Below, one piece after another: positions 49,714-59,177 of a DNA stretch of 64,000 nucleotides. The DNA is from Natrinema versiforme JCM 10478 (lineage in GTDB: Archaea; Halobacteriota; Halobacteria; Halobacteriales; Natrialbaceae): the NCBI RefSeq assembly GCF_000337195.1, contig NZ_AOID01000029.1, forward strand, positions 62,001 through 126,000, given 5' to 3'. The notes below the pieces were generated by a model. The model was given only the letters and a program-made list of their open reading frames with translations, made no database searches and was not told where the DNA came from. Position 1 is the stretch's first letter; each line of letters begins with the position of its first letter. The translations under genes were made by a program, and so were the position numbers.

Positions 49714-52116
49714 ATGAGTAAACCGATACAACCCGCCGAGGACGACGTTCTCGGACTCGAGACCGGCCTCGAGGCGCTGCAAGCGAGTCCGGAGTTTCGC
49801 GGTCCCGTCGAACCGGTCGACGAACACGACTCGTACGATCATCTCGCCCTGCTCTACGAGACGCAAGCCGAGCAGTTCGCGACGGTGATTCCGTACGTCA
49901 AACAGGGGCTCGAGCGCGGCGAGCGCTGTCTCTACATTGCCGACGAAAACGAGACCGGCGCGGTCCTCGCGGCGCTTCGCGACGCCGGTGTCGACGTCGA
50001 CGGCGCGCTCGAGTCGGGCGCGCTCACGATGCACACCGCACAGGACTCCTACCTCCGACACGGCGAATTCGATCCCGACGACATGATCGCGTTCCTCGCC
50101 GACGCGATCGAAGAGGCCGAACACGAGTACGCCGGACTCCGGATCGCCGGCGAGATGACGTGGGTGTTCGGCGACGACCCGCCACTCGAGGCGCTCATCG
50201 AGTACGAGGGAAAACTCAACCGCGTCCTCCCGGAGGAAAACGGGATCGCGCTCTGTCAGTACAACCGCGAGCAGTTTCCCGCGGAAACCGTCCGCGACGT
50301 GATCAAGACCCACCCCCACCTGATCTACGACCAGACGGTCTGTCAGAACTTCTATTACACGCCGCCAGAGGAGTTCTTCGGGCCCGATCAGCCGGCGCGC
50401 GAAATCGACCGGATGATGGGCACGCTGCTCGATCGCACCGAAGCCCGCGCCGAGTTACAGCACAACCAGCACCACCTCGAGCGGCAAAACGAGATCACGG
50501 CCGATCCAGACCGCTCGTTCGACGAGAAGCTACAGGCCCTCTTCGATCTCGGCTGTGATCGCTTCGACCTCGAGATCGGAGCGATGGCCCGCGTCGACGC
50601 CGACGAGGACCGGTTCGAACTCGAGTCCGTCAGCGACGAGTACGGGCAGTTCCGACCCGGAATCGAACTCCCGCTCTCGGAGACCTACTGTACCGCAGTC
50701 ACCGAAATCGAGAGCGCCGAGAGCGTAACGGAGCCGTGTGCGGACGGCTACGGCGACAGCACCGTTTACGACGAGTTCGGGCTGCAAGCGTACCTCGGCA
50801 CCTACGTCCCCGTCGAGGGCGGGGACGATCGGACGTTCTTCTTCGTCTCCCCGGAGCCGCGATCGGAGCCGTTTACGGACGACGAGCGGACCTTCCACCG
50901 TCTGCTGGGCCAGTGGGTCAAGTATCAACTCGAGCAGGAACAGCGGGAGTTCCACGAGCGGACGCTGTACGAGATCGCGGCCGACCCCGACCGCTCGTTC
51001 GACGAGAAGCTACAGGCCATGTTCGAACTGGGCTGCGAACGGTTCGACCTCGACCTCGGCGGGCTGGCGCGCATCGATCCGGCGACCGACTCGTTCGAAG
51101 TCGAGGCCGTCAGCGACAATCAAGCCCATTTCACGCCCGGCGCGCAGGCACCGCTCTCGGAGACCTACTGCCGGTTGACCGTCGGCGACGAGCCGACCGC
51201 CGGCGTAACCGACCCCGTCCGCGCCGGCTTCGGCGACGCGATCGCCTACGACGAGTTCGGCGTCGAAACGTACCTCGGATCGCGGATCGAACTCGAGAAC
51301 GAACCCGATCGGACGTTCTTCTTCGTCGCCTCGGACGCCCACGACCGAGCGTTTACCGACGCCGAGCGGACGTTCCACCACCTGATGTCCCAGTGGGTCC
51401 AATACGAACTCGAGCGAAAGCAGCGCGAACGAGCCCTCGAGGAGTCGAACGAGCGCTTAGAGCAGTTCGCCCACGCCGCTTCCCACGACCTCCAAGAGCC
51501 CCTGCGGATGGTCACGAGCTACCTCCAACTGCTCGAGGCCCGGTACGGCGACGCCTTCGACGAGGACGGCGAGGAGTTCCTCGAGTTCGCCGTCGACGGG
51601 GCCGAGCGCATGCGCGAGATGATCGATAGCCTTCTCGAGTACTCTCGCGTTTCGACGCGGGGCAATCCGTTCGAATCGGTCGAGTTAGAGGTGGTGCTCG
51701 AGGATGTCCGTGCGGATCTGCAGTTCCACATCGAGGAAAGCGACGCGAAAATCGAGACCGAACAGCTCCCTCGGGTCAAGGGCGACGCCAGCCAGTTGCG
51801 GCAGGTGTTCCAGAACCTGTTGTGTAACGCGATCACGTACTCGGGCGAGGAGCCGCCGCGGGTTCGGGTTAGCGCCAAACGGCGAAGTCGGGAGTGGGTG
51901 ATCTCGGTCCAGGACGAGGGGATCGGGATCGATTCCGAGGATCACGAGCGGGTGTTTACCGTCTTCGACCGACTCCACGGTCGCGAGGAGTACGAAGGGA
52001 CGGGGATCGGCCTCGCGCTTTGCCAGCGCATCGTCGAGCGCCACGGCGGCGACATCTGGGTCGACTCCGAGCCCGGCGAGGGTGCGACGTTTTCGTTTAC
52101 GCTTCCCGTCGCGTGA
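49714..52116 (+). CDS. MEDS-GAF-GAF sensor histidine kinase
   Basis: 800 aa, soluble. Residues 30-200 are a MEDS sensor (HLALLYETQAEQFATVIPYVKQGLERGERCLYIADENETGAVLAALRDAGVDV). Two GAF domains follow (about 270-410 and 430-575) that are tandem copies: each starts DPDRSFDEKLQA and has a LPLSETYC/APLSETYC core and DRTFFFV. Then HisKA with phospho-acceptor H591 (SHDLQEPLRMVTSYLQLLEA), and HATPase with FQNLLCNAITYSG, DEGIGID and GTGIGLALCQRIVERHGG. No receiver or membrane segment, so it senses an internal signal; redox or a small ligand is plausible for the conserved Cys. No response regulator lies beside it. Confidence 0.92.
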   Translation: MSKPIQPAEDDVLGLETGLEALQASPEFRGPVEPVDEHDSYDHLALLYETQAEQFATVIPYVKQGLERGERCLYIADENETGAVLAALRDAGVDVDGALESGALTMHTAQDSYLRHGEFDPDDMIAFLADAIEEAEHEYAGLRIAGEMTWVFGDDPPLEALIEYEGKLNRVLPEENGIALCQYNREQFPAETVRDVIKTHPHLIYDQTVCQNFYYTPPEEFFGPDQPAREIDRMMGTLLDRTEARAELQHNQHHLERQNEITADPDRSFDEKLQALFDLGCDRFDLEIGAMARVDADEDRFELESVSDEYGQFRPGIELPLSETYCTAVTEIESAESVTEPCADGYGDSTVYDEFGLQAYLGTYVPVEGGDDRTFFFVSPEPRSEPFTDDERTFHRLLGQWVKYQLEQEQREFHERTLYEIAADPDRSFDEKLQAMFELGCERFDLDLGGLARIDPATDSFEVEAVSDNQAHFTPGAQAPLSETYCRLTVGDEPTAGVTDPVRAGFGDAIAYDEFGVETYLGSRIELENEPDRTFFFVASDAHDRAFTDAERTFHHLMSQWVQYELERKQRERALEESNERLEQFAHAASHDLQEPLRMVTSYLQLLEARYGDAFDEDGEEFLEFAVDGAERMREMIDSLLEYSRVSTRGNPFESVELEVVLEDVRADLQFHIEESDAKIETEQLPRVKGDASQLRQVFQNLLCNAITYSGEEPPRVRVSAKRRSREWVISVQDEGIGIDSEDHERVFTVFDRLHGREEYEGTGIGLALCQRIVERHGGDIWVDSEPGEGATFSFTLPVA

Positions 52117-52137
52117 TCGCGGCCGCGACCGTCGCCG

Positions 52138-52539
52138 TTACTCGTCGTCGAACTCGAGGGCGACGGAGTTGATGCAGTAGCGCTTGCCGGTCGGTTCGGG
52201 GCCGTCCTCGAAGACGTGGCCGAGGTGGCCACCGCAGTTCGCACAGACCACCTCGGTCCGGCGCATGCCGTGGCTGGTGTCGGTCCGGGTTTCGACTCGA
52301 TCGTCGTCGACGTCGTAGAAACTCGGCCAGCCACAGTCGGATTCGAACTTCGTCCCGGATTCGAACAGTTCGGTGCCACAGCCGGCACACGCGTAGGAGC
52401 CGTCTTCTTTGTGGTCGACGTACTCGCCGCTGAACGGGGCTTCGGTGCCCGCCTCGCGGAGGATGCGGTACTCCTCGTCGCTCAGTCGCTCGCGCCACTC
52501 GTCGTCGCTCGTCGGGGCGTGATCTGACTCGTTGCTCAT
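52138..52539 (-). CDS. msrB: peptide-methionine (R)-S-oxide reductase
   Basis: 133 aa. Repairs oxidised methionine (R-form). Zinc CxxC pairs in [11 protein letters not shown] and [13 protein letters not shown], catalytic Cys in [11 protein letters not shown], and [13 protein letters not shown]. The usual MsrB layout is complete. Start [15 protein letters not shown]. Convergent with the histidine kinase gene, followed 22 nt later. Confidence 0.95.
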   Translation of the reverse strand: MSNESDHAPTSDDEWRERLSDEEYRILREAGTEAPFSGEYVDHKEDGSYACAGCGTELFESGTKFESDCGWPSFYDVDDDRVETRTDTSHGMRRTEVVCANCGGHLGHVFEDGPEPTGKRYCINSVALEFDDE

Positions 52540-52634
52540 GAGTTTCGATAGGGTCGAGACACTCAAGAGTCTGTCTGCACGGACCCCCGTGCTCTGGCTG
52601 TATCGTCCCGTCGCTGTCGCCGCCGTCGTCGCTA

Positions 52635-52796
52635 TCACCGGCTGGTAATGATGTCTGTGCTCTCGCAGTTCGGACACTGGGTCATCCGGCCCAGTTTCGG
52701 GACCTCGATCCGCCGCCACTCGTCGTCCCCGCCCGGCGCTTCGAACCCGCAGTTCCGACACCGCGACCGTCCGTGGGTGATTTGATCGCTCACCAT
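52635..52796 (-). CDS. small four-cysteine zinc-finger protein (HVO_0649-like)
   Basis: 53 aa. Two CxxC knuckles (C13/C16 in [12 protein letters not shown] and C41/C44 in [14 protein letters not shown]) with a linker [14 protein letters not shown]. It resembles the HVO_0649-type mini zinc-finger proteins of haloarchaea, though that assignment is from memory. Start chosen at [10 protein letters not shown]. Function unknown. Confidence 0.72.
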   Translation of the reverse strand: MVSDQITHGRSRCRNCGFEAPGGDDEWRRIEVPKLGRMTQCPNCESTDIITSR

Positions 52797-53297
52797 GGCT
52801 CGAACTATGTTATAATCACACATAGGTATTTGTTCGGCTGCGGACGACCGTCGCCGATCCCAACGGGTTCCGCGACCGGTCGCTGCGAGACGACCGATCG
52901 CGAACACAACCACGGGTGACAGGGACGTGGACTGTGCGATCCGGTTTCGATCGGAGATCTCCTCGTCGAGTACCGCCGTCTCCGAGCGCCCGCCGCCGGC
53001 CGGATCGGTCTCGTTACCGCCGGAACCGGCGCTCGGATCGTCGCCGGAGCGGCTCAGTATCCCGGCACGCCTGATCTCCGTGGGGATGGTCCACGAAGGG
53101 CTATATAAATGTTTGCTGGCGTTATAGTTATATAGAACGACAGGTTCGCGATCGGCACCTGTGGCCGCTTCAGCGACGGTCACCGCGGTTGTCACCGCCG
53201 ATAGCGGCCGACTGAACATAGTGAGGGGATGTTATTTTATATGCGTCTGTCGTATGAGAGACATCCGGTCGCCATCGGCAGGGTCAACGAGGAGAGA
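52797..53297. other. intergenic region with several TATA-like elements before crtB
   Basis: No gene. Strong box-A-like sequences: CTATATAAAT near 53106, GTTATATAG near 53124, and GTTATTTTATATG near 53231-53244. The last is placed best for a crtB leader of about 30-35 nt; the others could add longer leaders. Earlier frames in the region are shadow sequence. Confidence 0.5.
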
Positions 53298-54248
53298 ATG
53301 CAACAGGAACACATCGACGCGGGCAAGGCGATACAGAAACGAACCGGGAAGACGTTCTATCTCGCAACGCGGTTTCTTCCCGAGCGAGTGCGACACGCAA
53401 CCCACGTCCTCTACGCGTTCTTCCGGATCGCGGACGAAGTCGTCGACGACGCCGACGACGTCTCGCCGGAGACACAGCGGGCCCAGCTCGAGGACCTCCG
53501 AGCACAGGCGCTCGGCGAGCGCGAGCCCGACGATCCGGTGCTCGAGGCGTTCCAAGAACTCCGGGAACAATACGGGATCGATGACGCAGAGATCGAGACG
53601 TTCATCGACGCGATGGCGACGGACATCGAGACGAGCCGGTATGACACCTACGGCGAGCTCGAGTCGTACATGCGGGGCTCGGCCGCTTCGGTCGGCGTGA
53701 TGATGACCGCGATCATGGAGCCGGAGGAAGCGGAGACCGCCCTGCCCCACGCGGTCAAACTCGGTGAAGCGTTCCAGATGACGAACTTCCTCCGGGACGT
53801 TCGCGAGGACGTCATCGAGCGCGATCGGATCTACGTTCCGCTGGAGACGCTCCGAGACCACGGGGTCGACCCCGCCCAGATCGAACGGCTCGAGCACTCC
53901 GAGTCGTTCGCGGCGGCGATGGCTGCCGAACTCCAGCGGACAGAGGAACTCTACCGCGAGGGCGTGGCCGGCATCCGGTATCTGCCCGAGGACTGCCAGC
54001 TCCCGGTCTTGCTGGCCGCGGTCCTCTACGCGGAACACCACGCCGTCATCCGCGCACAGGAGTACGACGTGCTCTCCCAGGAGCCGTCGTTATCGACGGC
54101 TCGGAAGCTGTGGTGTCTCGCCAAGACGCGCTGGCACTGGCACTGGAACCGCGACCCCGAGGCGGTGTTTCAGCGGGTCTCGGCGGTGCCGGCCGGCGAG
54201 CGCGATCGACTGGGTCCGGAACACGGCGACGGCGTTCCGACCCGGTAG
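53298..54248 (+). CDS. crtB: phytoene synthase
   Basis: 316 aa. Condenses two geranylgeranyl diphosphates to phytoene, the first carotenoid step. MQQEHIDAGKAIQKRTGKTFYLATRFLPERVRHATHVLYAFFRIADEVVDD holds the first DxxxD motif; LGEAFQMTNFLRDVREDVIERDRIYVPLETL is the second. Peripheral membrane enzyme. The start MQQEHIDAG follows the family; an earlier in-frame ATG (53244) would add 18 residues. Heads the carotenoid block whose other members lie on the opposite strand. Confidence 0.95.
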   Translation: MQQEHIDAGKAIQKRTGKTFYLATRFLPERVRHATHVLYAFFRIADEVVDDADDVSPETQRAQLEDLRAQALGEREPDDPVLEAFQELREQYGIDDAEIETFIDAMATDIETSRYDTYGELESYMRGSAASVGVMMTAIMEPEEAETALPHAVKLGEAFQMTNFLRDVREDVIERDRIYVPLETLRDHGVDPAQIERLEHSESFAAAMAAELQRTEELYREGVAGIRYLPEDCQLPVLLAAVLYAEHHAVIRAQEYDVLSQEPSLSTARKLWCLAKTRWHWHWNRDPEAVFQRVSAVPAGERDRLGPEHGDGVPTR

Positions 54249-54320
54249 CGATCGGCCGCATATCAATCCCCACGATATAGTGGCTATCCGTTCGTTGTCC
54301 CCGCGACCGAACGTCGAGCT

Positions 54321-54473
54321 ATGTCCACGAAAGCGAACTCCGACGCACTCGACGAGGAACGACAGATGGCGAAAACGACGGCAGTCGGCCTCGGCGTGTG
54401 GCTCGCGCTGACGGTCGCCGCCGTGGTGTTGTTGCTCCTCTTCGGCGACGTCATCTCGAGTCTGTTCGTCTGA
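54321..54473 (+). CDS. small single-helix membrane protein, unknown
   Basis: 50 aa. Polar N-terminus (STKANSDALDEERQMAKT) and one clear membrane helix (AVGLGVWLALTVAAVVLLLLFG), ending VISSLFV. Too short for usual gene calls. A TATA-like ATATCAATC/GATATAGTG pair lies 25-50 nt upstream. Located between crtB and the zinc-finger gene; a role in membrane protein complexes or carotenoid assembly is only speculative. Confidence 0.62.
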   Translation: MSTKANSDALDEERQMAKTTAVGLGVWLALTVAAVVLLLLFGDVISSLFV

Positions 54474-54525
54474 TCGACCGTCGATCCCCGCCCGCGGCCC
54501 AGACCGTGCGGGTCGCCGCCGCGGG

Positions 54526-54687
54526 CTACTCGGAGATGTCGTCGGTGGTCAGCGCAGTCGTCTCGGCGACGATGAACTTCGCCAGTTTGCGCTTTGAGTG
54601 GTCGGCGAACAGGTGCTCCTCGAGTTGCTGATCGGCGGCCGGCGGTTCCCGGCAGACCGGGCACTCGATCGGTTCTCTGGTAGCCAT
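54526..54687 (-). CDS. small C2H2-type zinc-finger protein
   Basis: 53 aa. C9-x2-C12 (IECPVCREPP) and H25-x4-H30 (EEHLFADHSKRKL) give a classical C2H2 spacing C-x2-C-x12-H-x4-H, followed by LAKFIVAETTALTTDD. C2H2 fingers of this shape in haloarchaea are small and uncharacterised, unlike the four-Cys type seen elsewhere in this window. Start at MATREPIEC. Convergent with the small membrane protein gene and directly downstream of the cruF operon. Confidence 0.72.
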   Translation of the reverse strand: MATREPIECPVCREPPAADQQLEEHLFADHSKRKLAKFIVAETTALTTDDISE

Positions 54688-54802
54688 AGGTTGATAACAC
54701 GCCTTGAGTGGAAAAACGGACCGCCGGCATGTTCCTCCCGTCAGTTTCCGAGACCTTCGGCGTCGCGCTTGTCCCTCCCGAGCGCGACCGACTCGACTCC
54801 CC

Positions 54803-55723
54803 TCACCGCCGGGACCGTCCCGTCGGCAGCGCCGTCCGAATCGCCTCGAGATCGTACCGCTCGGTCCGGAGGAGGCCGAGACAGAACAGGCCGGCGACGC
54901 CGGCGGGCAGCCAGTTGCCGTAGAGGGCGTTGATCGCGCCCCAAAGCAGGACGAAACTCACCAGATCGTCCAGCGCGAACTCGCAGGTCCGAACGCGCTC
55001 GAGCAACGGGGCGCGGTCGAACGCCAGCTCGACGAGGACGACGGCGACGGTTCCCGAGAGGAGCCAGCCCCAGTAGTTCGAGGCGGGAACGCCGTAGTAG
55101 CCCCCCGGCGGGACGTACGTCCAGAACCCGATCGCGACGGCCGCGGGATCGAGCACCAGGTCGACTGCGATGACAGTAGCGATAGCGGCGAGCAATCGAG
55201 GGACGACGTGTCCGACCCGCTCGCGGAGGACCAGCAGCGTGAGCAGGTAGGCGTTCAACACCAGCGGGACGAAAAACAGCGGCAGCGCGAGGGGCACGTC
55301 GCCGCCGACCATCGGCCCGAGCCGGATTCCGTACTCGAACACGCCGTAGGGCCAGCCCGTCTGCACGCCCACGAATTCGATGGCGTAGGTGTAGCCGGTC
55401 AAGACGGCGAGAACGGCGACCGCCCGGCGGTCGATCCGCGGCAGCAGGGCGACCACGAGCGGCGAGCGCATCACCAGCGTCCCGAACAGGATCAACAGCG
55501 GGTTGTACGCCAGCGGGTCGGGGAGCCATCCCTCGGCGCTCCCGACCAGCGTCACCGCGCCGACGATCGGGAAGACGACCGCGATCGTGAATCGGTTCTC
55601 GCGGACGAGCGCCTCGAGTCGACGCTGCACCGCGGCTCGGGTGCCGTCTGCGTCGAGATCGTCCCCCTCGAGTCCCCGATTTGAATTCGTACTCGAGGAC
55701 GAGCGATCCGGCTCTCTAGCCAT
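54803..55723 (-). CDS. cruF: bisanhydrobacterioruberin hydratase
   Basis: 306 aa, about seven or eight membrane helices. Last step of bacterioruberin synthesis: adds water to the terminal double bonds. Visible blocks are GYTYAIEFVGVQTGWPYGVFEYG, PLALPLFFVPLVLNAYLL, VDLVLDPAAVAIGFWTYVPPGGYYGVPASNYWGWLLSG and the C-terminal NALYGNWLP. Overlaps the upstream prenyltransferase gene, fixing the order crtD-lyeJ-cruF of the bacterioruberin cluster. Confidence 0.92.
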   Translation of the reverse strand: MAREPDRSSSSTNSNRGLEGDDLDADGTRAAVQRRLEALVRENRFTIAVVFPIVGAVTLVGSAEGWLPDPLAYNPLLILFGTLVMRSPLVVALLPRIDRRAVAVLAVLTGYTYAIEFVGVQTGWPYGVFEYGIRLGPMVGGDVPLALPLFFVPLVLNAYLLTLLVLRERVGHVVPRLLAAIATVIAVDLVLDPAAVAIGFWTYVPPGGYYGVPASNYWGWLLSGTVAVVLVELAFDRAPLLERVRTCEFALDDLVSFVLLWGAINALYGNWLPAGVAGLFCLGLLRTERYDLEAIRTALPTGRSRR

Positions 55724-56588
55724 AGAACAGCCTCCAGAGGCCGCCCATCGTCAGGAACGCCCCCACGACGGTATTGATCGCGGGGAACCACCAGTAGGCG
55801 CGGTCGACGGCGACGCTCGCGGTGGCGATCGCGGCCACGAGCGCGGGGTATACGAGCATGAGCGCGCCCAGCCGGACATCAAGCGCGCCGAAGGCAGCCG
55901 CACTCGCGAGCCAGCACGCACCGCAGTAGGCGTAGGTTCGTCGCTCGCCGAGCACCGTCGCGGTCGTTCGAATCCCCGTCTCGCGGTCGGGTGCGATATC
56001 AGGGATCGCCGAGAAGGTGTGCATCCCCATGGCCCACAGCCAGCCGCCTGCGAGGGTCAGAACCGGCGGCTGCGCGCCGGTGACGGCGGCGTAGGCGGCC
56101 GCGCCCGGCGTGATGTAGAGCCCGTTCGACACCGAGTCCAGCAGCGGCGTCGTCTTGAACCGGACCGGCGGGGCGCTGTAGGCCGCCCCGAGGACGAGGA
56201 AGGCGACGAGCCACGGGATCGCGGCCGTTCCGACGAGGGGGGCAAAGAGCAACGGAAGCGCGGCACAGAGCCCGACGGCCGCAGGAACGTATCGCTGTCC
56301 CCGATAGCGCGCCTCCCGATCCTCTTTCTTCGGATTCGCCGCGTCGATCTCCTGGTCGTAGATATCGTTGATGCCATAGAGGAAGACGTTCGCCGGCAGG
56401 AGGAAGTAGGCGAACAGCGCGATCGCGGCGGGCGCGAGCAGGTCGCCGACCGTCGTCGCGGCGTAGGCCGCCCCCACGAGAACGGGGCCCGCGAGGTACA
56501 GCCAGAATCGCGGCCGCGAGAGCGTCAGCAGGTACGACAGTCGCCCGCCGACGCTCGCCTCCCCCTCGGTTGGCGGCGACGGGGTCAT
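55716..56588 (-). CDS. lyeJ: lycopene elongase / UbiA-family prenyltransferase
   Basis: 290 aa. Adds C5 units to lycopene ends to make the C50 skeleton. UbiA motifs NDIYDQEIDAANPKKEDREARYRG and DIAPDRETGIRTT hold the two Asp-rich metal sites, and nine hydrophobic segments span the sequence. Start chosen at MTPSPPTEGE; an earlier ATG (56645) would lengthen the polar N-terminus and overlaps the crtD end less cleanly. Coupled by overlap to cruF. Confidence 0.92.
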   Translation of the reverse strand: MTPSPPTEGEASVGGRLSYLLTLSRPRFWLYLAGPVLVGAAYAATTVGDLLAPAAIALFAYFLLPANVFLYGINDIYDQEIDAANPKKEDREARYRGQRYVPAAVGLCAALPLLFAPLVGTAAIPWLVAFLVLGAAYSAPPVRFKTTPLLDSVSNGLYITPGAAAYAAVTGAQPPVLTLAGGWLWAMGMHTFSAIPDIAPDRETGIRTTATVLGERRTYAYCGACWLASAAAFGALDVRLGALMLVYPALVAAIATASVAVDRAYWWFPAINTVVGAFLTMGGLWRLFYG

Positions 56589-56673
56589 CGATGGGGGCTC
56601 GAGCGTACGGTGCGGTCGGTTCGATGGGCCGGTCGATCGGTCCATTCGTCCCGACCGTCCCGTCGCAGCTCAG

Positions 56674-58170
56674 TCACGGTCGGCTCCCGTCCCCGTGGTC
56701 CGCGAGCACTTTCTCGGCGGTCAGTTCGCCGCTGATGAGACACATCGGGACGCCGATCCCGGGCGTGGTGTCGCCGCCCGCGAAGTAGAGCCCGTCGACC
56801 TCCGTCGATCGATGCGGCGGCCGGAAGAGGGAGGTCTGGCGGAGAGTGTGGGCCAGTCCCAGCGCCGTGCCGCCGTAGCTGTTGTACCGATCGGCGAAGT
56901 CCGCGACGGAGAACCGCTCCTCGAGGACGATCCGGTCCCGCAGATCGGTCCCGGTGTTTGCGGCGATGTCGGCGAGGACGCGGTCGCGGTACTCGTCGCG
57001 GATTTCGGGCGTGTCCTCGAGGCCGGGCGCGATCGGCACGAGGACGAACAGGGCGCTGTGGCCGTCGGGCGCGACGTCGTCGTCGGTTTCGGAGGGGACA
57101 CAGCAGTAGTAGGCGGGATCGTCGGGCCACTGCGGGTCCTCGAAGATCTGGTCGAAGTGGGCTTCCCAGTCGGTCGGCAGGACGAGCGTGTGGTGGGCGA
57201 GGTCGTCGATGTCGCCCTCGACGCCCAGATAGAGCAGGAACGCGGAGGGGGCGTAGGTCCGCTCGTCCCAGTAGTCGGCGTCGTAGCCGCGCCGTTCGGG
57301 GGTCAGCAGTTCCTGCTCGGTGTGGGCGTAATCGGCGTTGCTGACGACCAGATCGGCCTGCACGGGCCCCGTTGCGGTCTCGACTTCGAACCCGCCCGTG
57401 CGGCCCTTGATTTCCGTCGCCGGGCGATCGGTGTCGTACTCGACGCCGAGTTCGCCCCCTAACTCCGAGATACCGTCGATGACCGCACCGATGCCGCCGT
57501 CGGGATACCAGACGCCGAGGTTGAAATCGACGTGGCTCATCAGGTTGTACAGCGCCGGCGTGTTCGTCGGCGAGCCGCCCAGAAACACCAGCGTGTACTG
57601 CATGATCTGCTGGAGTTTCGGATGGTCGAAGTAACCCTCGACGTGGCCCTGCATCGACCCCAGAAGCGAGAGGCCGCGGACCTGTCGGGCCACGTCGAGG
57701 TCGATGTAGTCCCGCAGGCGCTCGCGGTCCTCGTAGACGAAGTGTTCCATCCCCACCTCGTAGTTCTCCTTTGACTTCTCGAGGTAGCGCTCTAAGGCGT
57801 CGCCCGCGCCGTCCTCGTACTCCTCGAAGACGGCTTTCGTGCGCTCGAGGTCCGGCGTCACGTCTACCTGATCCCCGTCTTTGAAGAAGATCCGATAGTG
57901 TGGATCGAGGTGCTCGAGGTCGTAGTACTCGCTCGGCGTCCGGCCGAAATCGGCGAAAAACCGCTCGAAGACATCGGGCATCAGATACCACGAGGGCCCC
58001 ATGTCGAACCGAAAACCGTCCTTCTCGAGGCGGCTCGCCCGGCCGCCGACCTGTTCGTTCTTCTCGATGACGCGCACGTCGGCACCCGCGTCCGCGAGAT
58101 AACAGGCCGTCGAGAGCCCACCGATGCCGCCACCGATTACGACGACCGACTCACCGGCCAGCGATTCCAT
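56674..58170 (-). CDS. crtD: phytoene desaturase family protein, probably carotenoid 3,4-desaturase
   Basis: 498 aa FAD enzyme. SVVVIGGGIGGLSTACYLADAGADVRVIEKNEQVGGRASR is the N-terminal dinucleotide-binding motif and VDGLYFAGGDTTPGIGVPMCLISGELTAEKVL the C-terminal CrtI-type signature. In characterised haloarchaea the gene heading this exact trio is CrtD; CrtI proper is often elsewhere, so CrtI remains the alternative. It forms the extra double bonds of bisanhydrobacterioruberin. Start MESLAGESVVVIGG. Confidence 0.88.
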   Translation of the reverse strand: MESLAGESVVVIGGGIGGLSTACYLADAGADVRVIEKNEQVGGRASRLEKDGFRFDMGPSWYLMPDVFERFFADFGRTPSEYYDLEHLDPHYRIFFKDGDQVDVTPDLERTKAVFEEYEDGAGDALERYLEKSKENYEVGMEHFVYEDRERLRDYIDLDVARQVRGLSLLGSMQGHVEGYFDHPKLQQIMQYTLVFLGGSPTNTPALYNLMSHVDFNLGVWYPDGGIGAVIDGISELGGELGVEYDTDRPATEIKGRTGGFEVETATGPVQADLVVSNADYAHTEQELLTPERRGYDADYWDERTYAPSAFLLYLGVEGDIDDLAHHTLVLPTDWEAHFDQIFEDPQWPDDPAYYCCVPSETDDDVAPDGHSALFVLVPIAPGLEDTPEIRDEYRDRVLADIAANTGTDLRDRIVLEERFSVADFADRYNSYGGTALGLAHTLRQTSLFRPPHRSTEVDGLYFAGGDTTPGIGVPMCLISGELTAEKVLADHGDGSRP

Positions 58171-58362
58171 GGTCGACCGTGAGTATCGGGCCGCTGTTAA
58201 ACATGTCTCATACATAGGTAGGGGATCCGACCGGTTATCGGGGAGGGTCACGGCGTCGGCTCGGCTGCCGTCCGTGGGGCGATCGAAGCGGCGGTTCGTC
58301 GGTCGGAGTCGAAGCCCCGCCATCCCCGGTGGCTTCCTGTAGCTCGGACCCGTAGGGCTCCT

Positions 58363-59061
58363 ATGGACGAAACGACAGTCGTCGTGACCGGCGGCACACG
58401 CGGCATCGGCCGCGCCGTCGCCGAGGCGTTCGCGACCGAAGGTGCTACCGTCGTCGTCGGCGCTCGAGACGCCGACGCGGTCGCAACGACCGTCGATGCC
58501 CTCGAGCACGCGGGCGGAACGGCGGGCGGCCATCGGACCGATGTACGGGACGAGTACGACGTGGAACGGCTGACCGAGACCGCCTCGCGGGCGGGACCCG
58601 AGTCCGGTATCGACGTCGTCGTCCCCGCAGCGGGTATCTACCACGGCGAGCCGGGGCAGACCCCGACCGACGGCGAATCGTATTCGGCCTTCGACGACCA
58701 CTGGCGGACGAACGGCCGCGGCGTGTACGCGACGATCAGGGAATCCCTGCCGCACCTGACCGACGACGCGCGAGTGCTCGTGCCGACGGGCTCGGTCGCT
58801 CGAGACGGAACCGAGGGGTACGGCTCCTACGCGATCTCGAAGGCGACGGCGAAGGCGGTGGCTCGCGGATTCGCCGCGGACACCGAGTTCGTTGTGGGCT
58901 GTCTGGATCCCGGTACCGTCGCGACGGCGCTCTCGGGCGAGATCGGCCGCGGCCCGGACTCCGTCGCGCCGATGTTCGTCTGGGCGGCGACCGAGGCGGA
59001 CCCGACGACGCTCGACGGGGAAATCGTCGGACTTCGGGAGTGGAAGCAAGCGACCCGGTGA
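58363..59061 (+). CDS. short-chain dehydrogenase/reductase
   Basis: 232 aa. TVVVTGGTRGIGRAVAEAF (Rossmann TGxxxGIG), the catalytic Ser in VLVPTGSVARDGTEGYGSYAISKATAK with YxxxK, and VVPAAGIYHGEP. NAD(P)-dependent oxidoreductase of unknown substrate. Residues 80-150 are typical; near the C-terminus CLDPGTVATALSGEIGRG follows the substrate loop. Divergent from the carotenoid cluster, so a link to carotenoids is possible but not shown. Confidence 0.85.
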   Translation: MDETTVVVTGGTRGIGRAVAEAFATEGATVVVGARDADAVATTVDALEHAGGTAGGHRTDVRDEYDVERLTETASRAGPESGIDVVVPAAGIYHGEPGQTPTDGESYSAFDDHWRTNGRGVYATIRESLPHLTDDARVLVPTGSVARDGTEGYGSYAISKATAKAVARGFAADTEFVVGCLDPGTVATALSGEIGRGPDSVAPMFVWAATEADPTTLDGEIVGLREWKQATR

Positions 59062-59177
59062 TGCGAGGCGACTAGCAGCGGGGTTCAGTTAAGCGGACTC
59101 GAGGAGTCGACGAGCGTATCCACTACGCGAACAGTCTTGCGGAGAAATCTAGTTGGAAGCGAACCCGCTACCGGGGA

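Noticed and set aside
53106-53132. Eight-codon frame after a strong TATA box
   Set aside because: Too short to support as a gene; more likely a promoter region for crtB.
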